DNA of 64,000 nucleotides from Bacteroidales bacterium (GTDB lineage Bacteria; Bacteroidota; Bacteroidia; Bacteroidales; UBA932), in the NCBI GenBank assembly GCA_017616655.1, contig JAFZXU010000054.1:36704-100703 (forward strand). The letters are read 5' to 3'. The notes under the pieces are model-generated. The model did no database searches and was not told the DNA's origin. It was given only the letters and a program-made list of their open reading frames with translations. How positions within the stretch are numbered: position 1 is the stretch's first letter; each line of letters begins with the position of its first letter. Positions 33,298 through 41,630 of the stretch are shown here, piece after piece. The position numbers and the translations under genes were made by a program.

Positions 33298-33779
33298 AAC
33301 CTTATGTATTCTTTAAGGTGGTTTCTCCCCACTGAGAGATGATACTTTACGGTGCCGGAGGGAATCTGCAGTATGGATGCGATCTCCTTGATGCTCCGGT
33401 CCTCGAAATAAAAGAGCGCTATGGCTGCCTTCTCCTTCTCGGGAAGGCGGTCCAGCGCCTGGTAGAGCTGCTGGTAACGGAAAGATGCGTCGGTGGCATC
33501 TTCGGAAGGTACGGCCAGCGCCTCCCTCCCCTCTATCGAATCCTGCTCAGGGCGCGACTTGCGCCGGGAATCGATATAGCAGTTGTAGGCAATCCTGAAA
33601 AGCCAGGTGCGGAACTTCGCAGCGCCGCGGAAGGAATCCGAAGCGACATAGGCCCGCACAAGGGCCTCCTGGGCGAGATCATCGGCATCCGCGGCATTGC
33701 CGCAGCAAAGCGCAAGCAGGAACCGCCTCAACGGCTCCTGCTCAGTCTTCACGTAACCGATGAACTCCTCAGAAGTCAT
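33294..33779 (-). CDS. ECF-type RNA polymerase sigma factor
   Basis: A 161-aa extracytoplasmic-function sigma factor. Region 2 is ALCCGNAADADDLAQEALVRAYVASDSFRGAAKFRTWLFRIA (about residues 22-65; DADDLAQEA is the core-binding part). Region 4 is LDRLPEKEKAAIALFYFEDRSIKEIASILQIPSGTVKYHLSVGRNHLKEY, with the DNA-reading helix at the end. There is no C-terminal extension. Its ATG overlaps by one base the stop of the DUF6249 gene and its stop overlaps the next membrane protein, forming a three-gene unit. Which genes it controls cannot be told from the window. Confidence 0.95.
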   Translation of the reverse strand: MTSEEFIGYVKTEQEPLRRFLLALCCGNAADADDLAQEALVRAYVASDSFRGAAKFRTWLFRIAYNCYIDSRRKSRPEQDSIEGREALAVPSEDATDASFRYQQLYQALDRLPEKEKAAIALFYFEDRSIKEIASILQIPSGTVKYHLSVGRNHLKEYIRL

Positions 33780-34240
33780 TACCTATCTTCGCGAAGCGCC
33801 TTTTCCTCAGCCTCGATCTCCTTCGAAAGCATCTTCTTGCCCACGAAATAGACGATGAAGAGGGCTATGCCGATGGCGATAAGGATGGAGCCCATCATAA
33901 CCATGCCGCCCATATCTTCCGCATCGAACAAAAAGAAGCTGGGATCCTTGCTCGTGAAGAGGCTCGCGACAATCATGGCCACTCCGAGCAGGGAGGTCAC
34001 GCATGCGCCGGTAAGGCGGCCGAGAAGCTGCTGCTTGACGGTTTTTACTTTCTTGACGGGTTCGGTATTGAGCGCCGAAAGATCGACATTGGAGCCGGAC
34101 TCGATAGCCTTGAGCATAATCTCTGCCTTGCGGTTAGTTTCATTCTGGCGGTTACGCATTACCATCCATACTACCATAATCGGCAAGACGACGCATACTC
34201 CGATGGGAACGAGGAGTTCAATCATTAAATCTAGATTCAT
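33779..34240 (-). CDS. DUF6249-like membrane protein
   Basis: A 153-aa protein with an N-terminal helix (about residues 7-27), a cytoplasmic segment rich in lysine (RNRQNETNRKAEIMLKAIESGSNVDL) and two further helices (about 77-97 and 108-133). It matches what I recall as DUF6249, small membrane proteins that often sit beside ECF sigma genes in Bacteroidota. First gene of the three-gene sigma operon; a sensory or regulatory role is inferred. The 122-bp gap upstream (34241-34362) shows no gene and no convincing promoter. Confidence 0.8.
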   Translation of the reverse strand: MNLDLMIELLVPIGVCVVLPIMVVWMVMRNRQNETNRKAEIMLKAIESGSNVDLSALNTEPVKKVKTVKQQLLGRLTGACVTSLLGVAMIVASLFTSKDPSFFLFDAEDMGGMVMMGSILIAIGIALFIVYFVGKKMLSKEIEAEEKALREDR

Positions 34241-34362
34241 ACCAATACACTATTTAAACTTAACTAAACTTTCTTCTCAGGCCACGTTTTCGGGCCGGAT
34301 TCACAAGTTAGACGGAACTCCGGCGCAAAAGGTTGGAAAAAGTTGAAAAAAGCTCAGAAAAG

Positions 34363-36981
34363 TCAGATAACTTCGAGCGTGGAGTTCTCCACCCAGCCCT
34401 GGCGGCCGTCGGAAATCTCGACCTTGCGCCAGCTTCCGAGCTCGTCGAGCAGCTTTACCTTCGTCCCTTCGTGGAGCACGAAAATCGACTTTCCGGCATC
34501 TCCGGGGGAACTTTTCACCGATGAGACAGGCTGCGTCATAACGGCGGAATCCACCTTGAGGGCGTCCCTCCTCTCGCTCAACGAGAAACCGAGAGTGAAG
34601 AGCGCGAGCAGCGCCACGATGCAGGCGAAGATAAAGGAGAGGCGCCTGCCGCGCTCGGTACCTAGGAACCTGAAGCCAAGGAAGAGAGCGGCAGCCACGG
34701 CGGCCAGCAGGATCGTAATCCAGGCCCAGGCGTCGGCCGAGCAGGCGTACTTCGTCTTGCGCAGCCAGGAGATGAGGAAGAATTCCGGGATGGAATCTAT
34801 CTTGTCGATAGTCAGGGCCTTTGCAATCTCCAGGTTGTTGGCCGCGTCGGAGTGCGAAGGGTCGAGCTTCAGGCACTTCTCGTAATAGAGAATCGCATGG
34901 GAAATATCGCCCGTCTTGTAGCAGGCGTTGCCGATATTGTAATAGAGGTCGGGAGAGACTACGCCCTCCTGGAGGATCGACTTCCAGCATCCGAGTGCTG
35001 TACCGTAATCACCTGCAGTATAAGCCTCTGCGGCATTCTTCCACTGAGTGCGGGCAGCATCCTGGGCAAAGGCAGGCGATGCAAGTGCGAGCATCAGCAG
35101 CAGGATTCCCGCCACGCGGGAGGCTCCGCTTGCGGGAGCCTTTTTGACTTTAGAATCTATCTCTGAAATCACGTTTACTGCCTCCTCATAAAGGTTTTCC
35201 ATCTCGGTGCGGGCCGATTCCGGAGCGTAGCGGGCGAACTCGCACGCATCCACAATAGCGTTAAATCTGTCGGCAAGCGGCTCGTCCACTCCGCGGGCGG
35301 AGAGCATCTCGCGGATATTCTCCTTCGAGAGATCCGCCACCGGAATAGCCAGCTTGTCGGAGACATAGCCCAGCACGGCTTTATGCAGCTCCTCATAATA
35401 TGCGGTAGGCAGATCCTGCTTGAGGTACTCCCCTGCCTGCTTCAGACGGGCGCGTGCCATCTTGTTGGCCCTGCGGTTGCGTGTTCCGGCCACGTCTCCC
35501 CTTCGCGCCGCCATCTTGCGGATAATGGCCGAAGCCAATGCGAAAAGCAGTCCCACGAGCGCGAGAAGGCCCCAGAAGAGAGGTGAACCGGCAAAGAAGG
35601 ATCCGCTCCTGCGCAGCGAGGGCGACTTGGTGGAGATGAAGCGGATATCCTCCGCTATATTCCTGACATCCTGACGGTTGACTCCCGGCATAGCCACGCC
35701 CGAGCCGGCAATCTCATCTCCCTTCTCGACGCTCACCGTTATCGGCTCGGAGGTTAGGGTGACATACCTGCCCTTTGCGGTATCATAATAGGAGTACTCT
35801 ATCGGATCGATGGTGAAATCGCCGTGGCTGCGCGGGATGAAGGGGAACTCGAAGGTCCTCGTTCCGGAACTGCCGTCGGCGGCCGTCTTGTCGGAACTCT
35901 TCATATCGTACATCTCGAAATCGGGCGGAAGGAGCACCTTGGGGGGCTCGAGCATCGAGATGTTGCCTTTACCCTTGATAGTGACGACAAGCGAAGCGGC
36001 TTCGTTGGCCTTGAGGTCGCTGCGGCTCAGGGAGGTCTCCATCTTGAAATCCCCCACTCCTCCGCAGAAGGATTCCGGGGCGCCGGCGGGCAATGCGCTG
36101 ACATTCACCCTGACGGAGGGGGTCGAGATGCGCTTGCGGATGGTCTGGTATGAATCGAAGAAACTGTCGAAGATGGAACGCGGGGCAGCCGAGGAGATGA
36201 TGCGGATGGAGCATACCATCTCCGCAGGATCGATCGTCAGAGTGCCGACCTGCTGGGGAATAAGCATATAGCGGCGCAGGACAGCGGTATTGTAGATTAC
36301 GCCGTCCACATTCTCGCGGGTGAATTCGAGGTTCTGGGGAGCGTAGGTCTCCTTGCTCCAGAAGCCCTCGAAATCAGGGAAGCGGACATCCTCGAATCCC
36401 GCGATGTCAGCCCTCGTGAAGAGCTTCAGGGTGGCGGTAGTTGGTTCTCCCTTGATCAGGTTGGTCTTGCCCGTATAGAGGCGCAGGAAGATATCCTTGT
36501 CTGATACAGAGCCTGTTACGGCGGGGTCTGAAGTAGAGTTGCCGCCGGAGGGAGCGGTCTGCGTGGACTGTTGCTGCTGTTGCTGCGTCGAGGAGGCCGC
36601 GGTCTCGCCGTTGACCACCTCGATGGTGAAGGAGTTGGAAGTGTAGGGTTTCTTCTCTATCTCGGCGGTTGCGGCGGGAAGGGTGAACTTGCCGGCCGCC
36701 TTCGCCTGAAGGATATAGGTGAAGGTCTCCTTATGGGAGGAGGTGCGCTTGCCGTTCACGATGCTGGTGCTCGACATAGAGCCGGACTGCGGACCCCAGA
36801 CTATCGTGAAGTCCGGGCTGCCGGGCCATTCGAAATCAGACATCTTGCCGTCGGCGGTGAATACCACCCGGAAAGTCTCGTCGGTGGTTACCACCGGGGG
36901 AGCATCGACAGTAAGCGAATTCTGTGCGAAGGCGCTGAAAGCGCACGCCAACATCAGCAGCAAAGTGAATGTTCTCTTCAT
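34363..36981 (-). CDS. BatD-BatE fusion protein (aerotolerance operon)
   Basis: An 872-aa exported membrane protein. Residues 1-20 are a signal peptide. About 20-460 form the BatD domain (oxygen-tolerance protein) with Ig-like repeats, followed by a membrane helix near 465-487 and a cytoplasmic segment. At about 623-643 comes a second signal-peptide-like stretch, VAGILLLMLALASPAFAQ, and then a normal BatE: TPR units (AAEAYTAGDYGTALGCWKSIL, YYNIGNACYKTGDISHAILYYEKCLKLDP), two helices and an SH3-like end (GSWRKVEISDGRQGWVENSTLEV). BatD and BatE are usually separate proteins. An internal GTG at 35115 could still start BatE alone. Bat proteins have been linked to oxygen tolerance in Bacteroides fragilis. 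Confidence 0.9.
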   Translation of the reverse strand: MKRTFTLLLMLACAFSAFAQNSLTVDAPPVVTTDETFRVVFTADGKMSDFEWPGSPDFTIVWGPQSGSMSSTSIVNGKRTSSHKETFTYILQAKAAGKFTLPAATAEIEKKPYTSNSFTIEVVNGETAASSTQQQQQQSTQTAPSGGNSTSDPAVTGSVSDKDIFLRLYTGKTNLIKGEPTTATLKLFTRADIAGFEDVRFPDFEGFWSKETYAPQNLEFTRENVDGVIYNTAVLRRYMLIPQQVGTLTIDPAEMVCSIRIISSAAPRSIFDSFFDSYQTIRKRISTPSVRVNVSALPAGAPESFCGGVGDFKMETSLSRSDLKANEAASLVVTIKGKGNISMLEPPKVLLPPDFEMYDMKSSDKTAADGSSGTRTFEFPFIPRSHGDFTIDPIEYSYYDTAKGRYVTLTSEPITVSVEKGDEIAGSGVAMPGVNRQDVRNIAEDIRFISTKSPSLRRSGSFFAGSPLFWGLLALVGLLFALASAIIRKMAARRGDVAGTRNRRANKMARARLKQAGEYLKQDLPTAYYEELHKAVLGYVSDKLAIPVADLSKENIREMLSARGVDEPLADRFNAIVDACEFARYAPESARTEMENLYEEAVNVISEIDSKVKKAPASGASRVAGILLLMLALASPAFAQDAARTQWKNAAEAYTAGDYGTALGCWKSILQEGVVSPDLYYNIGNACYKTGDISHAILYYEKCLKLDPSHSDAANNLEIAKALTIDKIDSIPEFFLISWLRKTKYACSADAWAWITILLAAVAAALFLGFRFLGTERGRRLSFIFACIVALLALFTLGFSLSERRDALKVDSAVMTQPVSSVKSSPGDAGKSIFVLHEGTKVKLLDELGSWRKVEISDGRQGWVENSTLEVI

Positions 36982-36994
36982 ATTAATATCCTCA

Positions 36995-37798
36995 CTACCA
37001 GTTCTTTTCCTTTTGTTTCGACTTCAACAGCAGGGCCTTTTCCTTGTTGACCTTCTCCTGGGTCTCCTTCTCCTTGTCCTGGATTGCCTGCAGTATCTGC
37101 TGAGCATCCTGCTGGCTTATCTTGGGCTGAGGTTGCTGCTGCGGAGGCTGCTGGCCATCCTGGTTCTGGTCCTGGTTTTGGTTCTGGTCCTGATTATCCT
37201 TATTCTGGTCGTCGTTCTTGTTCTGATCGTTGTTCTGGTCCTTGTTTTGGTCCTGATTCTGATCCTTGTTTTGATCGTTGTTCTGGTCGTTATTCTGGTC
37301 CTGATCTTTGTTCTGGTCTTGGTTTTGATCCTGATTGTCCTGGTTCTGGTTATCCTGGTTCTGCTCGTTCTCGAGCATCTTCTGGGCGTAGGCCAGGTTG
37401 GTCTTGGTCTCCATATCGCCCGGATTACGGCGCAGGGCATTCTTGTAGGCCTCTATAGCCCCCTGCCAGTTACGCTGCTTCAGCATCGAGTTGCCGGCGT
37501 TGTGATAGCGCTTGGCGATGTCGGAAGGCTTGCGGACCAGGGAATCCTGAACTGCAGAGTAGGCCTTGTCGGCCTCCGCCCAGTTTTCCATCCTGTAATA
37601 GGTATTGGCTAGATTGTAATTCGCAGCGGCGGAGAGGGAATCGGCCAGGAGGGCTTTCTTGTAGGAGATTTCGCTCTCCTGATACTTGTCGCGGCCGAAC
37701 TGCCGGTTTCCGCGGCGCACCTCGCGGCGCTCGTTCTGTGCGAAGGCGGCTGTTGTGCAGAGCACAAGGGCCGCAAGAGTCATCAAAAACCTTTTCAT
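36995..37798 (-). CDS. batC: BatC, TPR protein with Asn/Gln/Asp-rich tract
   Basis: A 267-aa exported protein: signal peptide (about residues 1-20), three TPR-like units (about 30-140; YNLANTYYRMENWAEADKAYSAV, YHNAGNSMLKQRNWQGAIEAYKNAL), an 80-residue tract of N, Q, D and K (144-224) with repeated DQN/NDQN units, and a C-terminal charged helix (QDAQQILQAIQDKEKETQEKVNKEKALL). TPR-bearing BatC lies between batB and batD in Bat operons. The tract is encoded by near-repeats of about 6 nt, prone to length change. The ATG at 37798 overlaps batB by 4 bases. Confidence 0.92.
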   Translation of the reverse strand: MKRFLMTLAALVLCTTAAFAQNERREVRRGNRQFGRDKYQESEISYKKALLADSLSAAANYNLANTYYRMENWAEADKAYSAVQDSLVRKPSDIAKRYHNAGNSMLKQRNWQGAIEAYKNALRRNPGDMETKTNLAYAQKMLENEQNQDNQNQDNQDQNQDQNKDQDQNNDQNNDQNKDQNQDQNKDQNNDQNKNDDQNKDNQDQNQNQDQNQDGQQPPQQQPQPKISQQDAQQILQAIQDKEKETQEKVNKEKALLLKSKQKEKNW

Positions 37799-38811
37799 CG
37801 CTTCTCCTCCCTTTTGAAAATATTCCTCTTCGCGCGGACCTGCGGAATCAGCGCCTCCAGGATGAGGAAGAGCAGAGCGAGCGCGAAGAAATACATATAC
37901 TGTTCGTTGAAATCCTCGAAGACCATCGAGTTGAAGGCCTCCTTGTCGAGGGAACGGATGTCGTCGATAACGGGATTCAGGCCGAATTCCCCGTTTCCGG
38001 CGCGGACGTACTTGCCGCCGCCGACTCCGGCTATCTGTCTGAGGGTCTCCTCGTCGAGCTTGGTGACGACGATGTTGCCGTCCTTGTCCTTCATCAGGCC
38101 GCCCTCATAGGGAATAGGCTTGCCCTCGGGAGAGCCCACGCCGATGCAGTAGATGCGGATCCCGGTCTCGGCGATATCCTTGGCAACCTCCATCACGTCG
38201 CCTTCGTGGTCCTCACCGTCGGTGATGAGGATTATTGCGCGGCTCTTTTCGCTCTGGGTGCTGAAGCTGCGCGAACAGGTGGAAAGAGCATCGGCAAGGG
38301 CCGTTCCCTGGACGGGTACGGAACTGGTGGAGATGGTATTCAGGAAAATCTTGGCCGAAACGTAATCGGTGGTTATCGGGAGCTGGACGAATGACTGCCC
38401 GGCGAAGACAACCAGGCCGATGCGGTCCCCGGCAAGCTTGTCAACCAGCCTCGAAATGGCCAGTTTGGAGCGCTCGAGGCGGTTGGGGGAGTAATCCTGA
38501 GCCAGCATCGAGTTGGAGACGTCGAGGGCCACCATCACCTCCGCTCCCTTGCTCTCGTGCTCCTTGAGGCGCGCGCCGGTCTGCGGACGGGCAAGGCCTA
38601 TCACGAAGAATATCCAGGCAAGGGCGAAGAGGGTGATCTTCAGCCATCCCTTTCCGGTGGAGGCATCGGGAATCAGTTTCTCCACAAGCTCGGGGTCGCC
38701 CAGGCTGGCGATCCTCTTCCTGCGGCCTCTCAGCCAGAGTGCGTATCCCACGAAGAAGAGCGGGACAAGCAGCAGCAGGAACAGATATTCGGATTGTGCA
38801 AGATATATCAT
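37795..38811 (-). CDS. batB: BatB, von Willebrand factor A domain membrane protein
   Basis: A 338-aa membrane protein with two N-terminal helices (about residues 8-26 and 58-75), a VWA domain with the metal-ion site DVSNS (97-101) and LITDGEDHEGD, and a C-terminal helix (about 308-330). BatA and BatB are paralogues that probably act with MoxR in the envelope. One base separates its start from the stop of batA. Confidence 0.95.
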   Translation of the reverse strand: MIYLAQSEYLFLLLLVPLFFVGYALWLRGRRKRIASLGDPELVEKLIPDASTGKGWLKITLFALAWIFFVIGLARPQTGARLKEHESKGAEVMVALDVSNSMLAQDYSPNRLERSKLAISRLVDKLAGDRIGLVVFAGQSFVQLPITTDYVSAKIFLNTISTSSVPVQGTALADALSTCSRSFSTQSEKSRAIILITDGEDHEGDVMEVAKDIAETGIRIYCIGVGSPEGKPIPYEGGLMKDKDGNIVVTKLDEETLRQIAGVGGGKYVRAGNGEFGLNPVIDDIRSLDKEAFNSMVFEDFNEQYMYFFALALLFLILEALIPQVRAKRNIFKREEKR

Positions 38812-38812
38812 A

Positions 38813-39799
38813 CTACGTCAGCCTCCTCAACACTAAAAACCTGAAAATCAGCTCCAACAGCAGCGCCGCCAGGGCGATGAGCGCAAAACGCATGAAGAGT
38901 TCCGAATAGACCGGGAAACTCTCCACAGTGGTGCGGTTCTTCTCCATCTGATTGATCTCGCCGTAGATCTCGAGGAGCTTCTTGTTATCGGTTGCGCGGA
39001 AATATTTGCCGCCCGTCTGGTCGGCGATATCCTTCAGCAGGGGCTCGTCGATCTCGACGGGAATCTGCTGCAGCTGCACGCCCCAAGGCGTCATAACGGG
39101 ATAGGGTGCCGTGCCCATAGCTCCGACGCCTATCGTATAGACGCGGATGCCGTAGGTGGAGGCTATCTCCGCCGCCATCGCGGGGGTTATCTCGCCGCGG
39201 TTGTTGACACCGTCGGTAAGGAGGATAACCACCTTGCTCTTGCCGTCGGAATCCTTCAGGCGGGCCACTGCGGTGCCCAGTCCGTTGCCTATCGCGGTGC
39301 CGTCCTCGATGAGGCCGGTCTCGATCTCCTTCATCAGATTGATGAGGGTAACGCGGTCGGTGGTCAGAGGACACTGGGTGAAACTCTCACCGGCAAAGAC
39401 CACTATTCCCATACGGTCGGAAGGGCGGCTCGCAATGAATTCCAGCGCTATGTTCTTGGCCGCTCCGATGCGGTCCGGAGAGAAGTCGCGGGCCAGCATC
39501 GAGGTGGAGACGTCCATCGCCAGGACTATGTCGATGCCCTCGGTATCGACCTTCTCAAAGTCGGTGGAGGAACGGGGACGCGCTATCGCCACGATCAGGG
39601 CGGCGAGGGCTATCATCCTGAGGATGAAGGGGATGTGACGCAACCACACCCAGGCCGAAGCGCCTTTCCCCTTCCAGGGAGCGGAGCCCGGAACGGTGAG
39701 GGTTGCGCGGCGTCCCTTCAGTTCGCGCCACAGGTACCACGCCAGCAGCGGAAGCAGCAGGAGCAGGAGCCAGAGGAGTTTGGGATATTCGAAAAACAT
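38813..39799 (-). CDS. batA: BatA, von Willebrand factor A domain membrane protein
   Basis: A 328-aa protein with the same layout as BatB: two N-terminal helices (about residues 8-24 and 53-72), a VWA domain with DVSTS (MIDAS) and LLTDGVNNRGE, and a C-terminal helix (about 302-322). The frame has GTG and ATG in succession; the ATG at 39799 overlaps the stop of the upstream gene (TGATG) and is chosen. Confidence 0.95.
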   Translation of the reverse strand: MFFEYPKLLWLLLLLLPLLAWYLWRELKGRRATLTVPGSAPWKGKGASAWVWLRHIPFILRMIALAALIVAIARPRSSTDFEKVDTEGIDIVLAMDVSTSMLARDFSPDRIGAAKNIALEFIASRPSDRMGIVVFAGESFTQCPLTTDRVTLINLMKEIETGLIEDGTAIGNGLGTAVARLKDSDGKSKVVILLTDGVNNRGEITPAMAAEIASTYGIRVYTIGVGAMGTAPYPVMTPWGVQLQQIPVEIDEPLLKDIADQTGGKYFRATDNKKLLEIYGEINQMEKNRTTVESFPVYSELFMRFALIALAALLLELIFRFLVLRRLT

Positions 39800-40752
39800 C
39801 ACTTGCCCTCCTCTGCCTGTTCGGCCTCAAGCTGCTGCATGAAGGTAGCGTTCACGAAGCTCACTGCAGTCGGGATCGCCTCCTCGTTCTCCTGGTCGGA
39901 GGCGAGATGCTTGGCGAACTTCACATAATCCGCAGTAGTGAAAAGTTCCTTGACGCGCTCCATCAGGCGCTCGTCTATATCTTTGTCGCTCAGCGAATTG
40001 AATATCTCCGCCGAGGTCTGCTCCATAGCCTGGAAGCCGTATCGGCCCGCCATATACTGGCGCAGGACGTCGGTGACGGCGGTATAGAACTGCTTCTGCT
40101 TGCCGCTCTGGTAGAGCTTCTGGCCGCGGATCTTCTCGAGTGCGCGGAGCGCCGTGATATGGGGCGGATCCACCACCTTCGGACGGCCGAAGAAGTCCTT
40201 GTTCTGACGGCGATATACTATATAACGTATCAGAGCCCAGACGGCGGCAATCACTATCAGGGCGACAACCGCCCAGGGGAAGACCTCCGCTGCCGTTATG
40301 GGATACTTCATCTGCCCCTTGATGTCGAAGGGTTCAAAACTGGCGGTATCCACCGGTATGGTATTGACTTCCAGCACGGGAGGCTCATATACCAGGGTAT
40401 CGACGGCCCCGCCTTCACGCCGCACGAGGGCGTAGATCGGTGGAAGCGCAAAAGAACCGCTGTCGAAGGCGGTAAGGATCATCCGCGCCTCAACCTCCAG
40501 TTCTCCCTTGCGCATCTTCAGAGTGTCGAGCCGGAATCCTTCGATAGTCTCAACCCCTTCGGATACAGGCTCCTGCGGGGGCACGAAGGCGAACTCCTCC
40601 CCCTGCTTCAGGGTGAGGGGAGCGCTCCATTTCACCTGGTCGCCTATAAGTATGGAATCCCTCTCCAGACGGCTGCGGAGCTGGTTTTCCTGTGCGGAGA
40701 GGCCAACCTGCGCGAGGAGCGAGAGGGTCAATATGAACAAAACTCTTTTCAT
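39799..40752 (-). CDS. Bat-operon membrane protein with BatD-like exported domain
   Basis: A 317-aa protein: signal peptide (MKRVLFILTLSLLAQVGLSAQ), an exported beta-rich region (about residues 22-165) with RLERDSILIGDQVKWSAPL, one membrane helix (about 172-195) and a cytoplasmic helical tail with FGRPKVVDPPHITALRALEKI. Genes of this type lie between the DUF58 gene and batA in Bacteroidota Bat operons. The function is not established. The ATG at 40752 starts the signal peptide and overlaps the DUF58 stop by 4 bases; the longer upstream frame is not used. Confidence 0.85.
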   Translation of the reverse strand: MKRVLFILTLSLLAQVGLSAQENQLRSRLERDSILIGDQVKWSAPLTLKQGEEFAFVPPQEPVSEGVETIEGFRLDTLKMRKGELEVEARMILTAFDSGSFALPPIYALVRREGGAVDTLVYEPPVLEVNTIPVDTASFEPFDIKGQMKYPITAAEVFPWAVVALIVIAAVWALIRYIVYRRQNKDFFGRPKVVDPPHITALRALEKIRGQKLYQSGKQKQFYTAVTDVLRQYMAGRYGFQAMEQTSAEIFNSLSDKDIDERLMERVKELFTTADYVKFAKHLASDQENEEAIPTAVSFVNATFMQQLEAEQAEEGK

Positions 40753-41630
40753 GCCCTGTTCTTGAAGAACGAAATCAATTCCTTTACATAATCCTGGTCG
40801 GTGGCGATGCTGACCGAATCCACACGGTAGCGGTTGAGCATCTGCTTCGTAGCAGCCCTGACATCGGCGTCCCACTTGGCGTAGTTCTCACGCATCTGGC
40901 GGGAGGAGGTGTTGACCCACATCCTGCCGCCAGTCTCGGCATCCCTGACGCAGACCATTCCCACGTCGGGAATCTCCCTTTCGCGGCGGTCGTAGATATT
41001 GATGACCGAGAGGTCGTGGCGGCCGGCCGCAATCTTGAGGGCGTCGTCGTAACGCGGGGTTCCGTCCTCCGCCACATCCATCAGGTCTGAGAGCAGGAAG
41101 GCGGTGCAACGCTTCTTGATGGCGTTGGTCAGATAGCGGAGAGCCTCTCCGATATCGGTCCCCTTCTCCTGCGGCTCGAACTCGATGAGCTCGCGGATAA
41201 TGTGAAGCAGATGGCTGCGCCCCTTCTTGGGCGGGATGAATTTCTCCACCTTGGAGCTGAAAAAGAGGGCGCCCACCTTGTCGTTGTTGATGGAGGCGGA
41301 GAAGGAGAGTACGGCCGCAACCTCGGCCATCAGATTACGCTTCGTCTGGACGGAGGTGCCGAAATTGCGCGAGCCGCTGACATCTATCAGCAGCACCACT
41401 GTCAGTTCGCGCTCCTCCTCGAACACCTTGACGTAGGGGGCGCGGAGGCGTGCGGTGACGTTCCAGTCCATATTGCGGACGTCGTCGCCGTACTGGTACT
41501 CGCGCACCTCGCTGAACGCCATACCCCTGCCCTTGAAGGCGGAGTGGTATTCGCCGGCGAAGATCTGACGGGACAGGGCCTTGGTCCTGATCTCGATCTT
41601 CCTTACCTTCTTTAACAGTTCGTTATCCAT
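40749..41630 (-). CDS. DUF58 domain protein (MoxR-associated)
   Basis: A 293-aa cytoplasmic protein of the DUF58 family, with EYHSAFKGRGMAFSEVREYQYGDDVRNMDWNVTAR near the N-terminus and a VWA-like fold (VLLIDVSGSRNFGT; the DxSxS site is present). DUF58 proteins are regularly paired with MoxR ATPases. It starts at the last base of the moxR stop and overlaps the next gene by 4 bases. Confidence 0.94.
   Translation of the reverse strand: MDNELLKKVRKIEIRTKALSRQIFAGEYHSAFKGRGMAFSEVREYQYGDDVRNMDWNVTARLRAPYVKVFEEERELTVVLLIDVSGSRNFGTSVQTKRNLMAEVAAVLSFSASINNDKVGALFFSSKVEKFIPPKKGRSHLLHIIRELIEFEPQEKGTDIGEALRYLTNAIKKRCTAFLLSDLMDVAEDGTPRYDDALKIAAGRHDLSVINIYDRREREIPDVGMVCVRDAETGGRMWVNTSSRQMRENYAKWDADVRAATKQMLNRYRVDSVSIATDQDYVKELISFFKNRA

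Noticed and set aside
35116-35150. A plus-strand terminator inside the BatD-BatE gene
   Set aside because: It has the form of a terminator (hairpin plus T5), but no plus-strand gene ends there. Noted as a feature of the fusion joint only.
37136-37370. A possible CRISPR or satellite array
   Set aside because: The short repeats are in frame and encode the Asn/Gln/Asp tract of BatC; there are no spacers of constant length.
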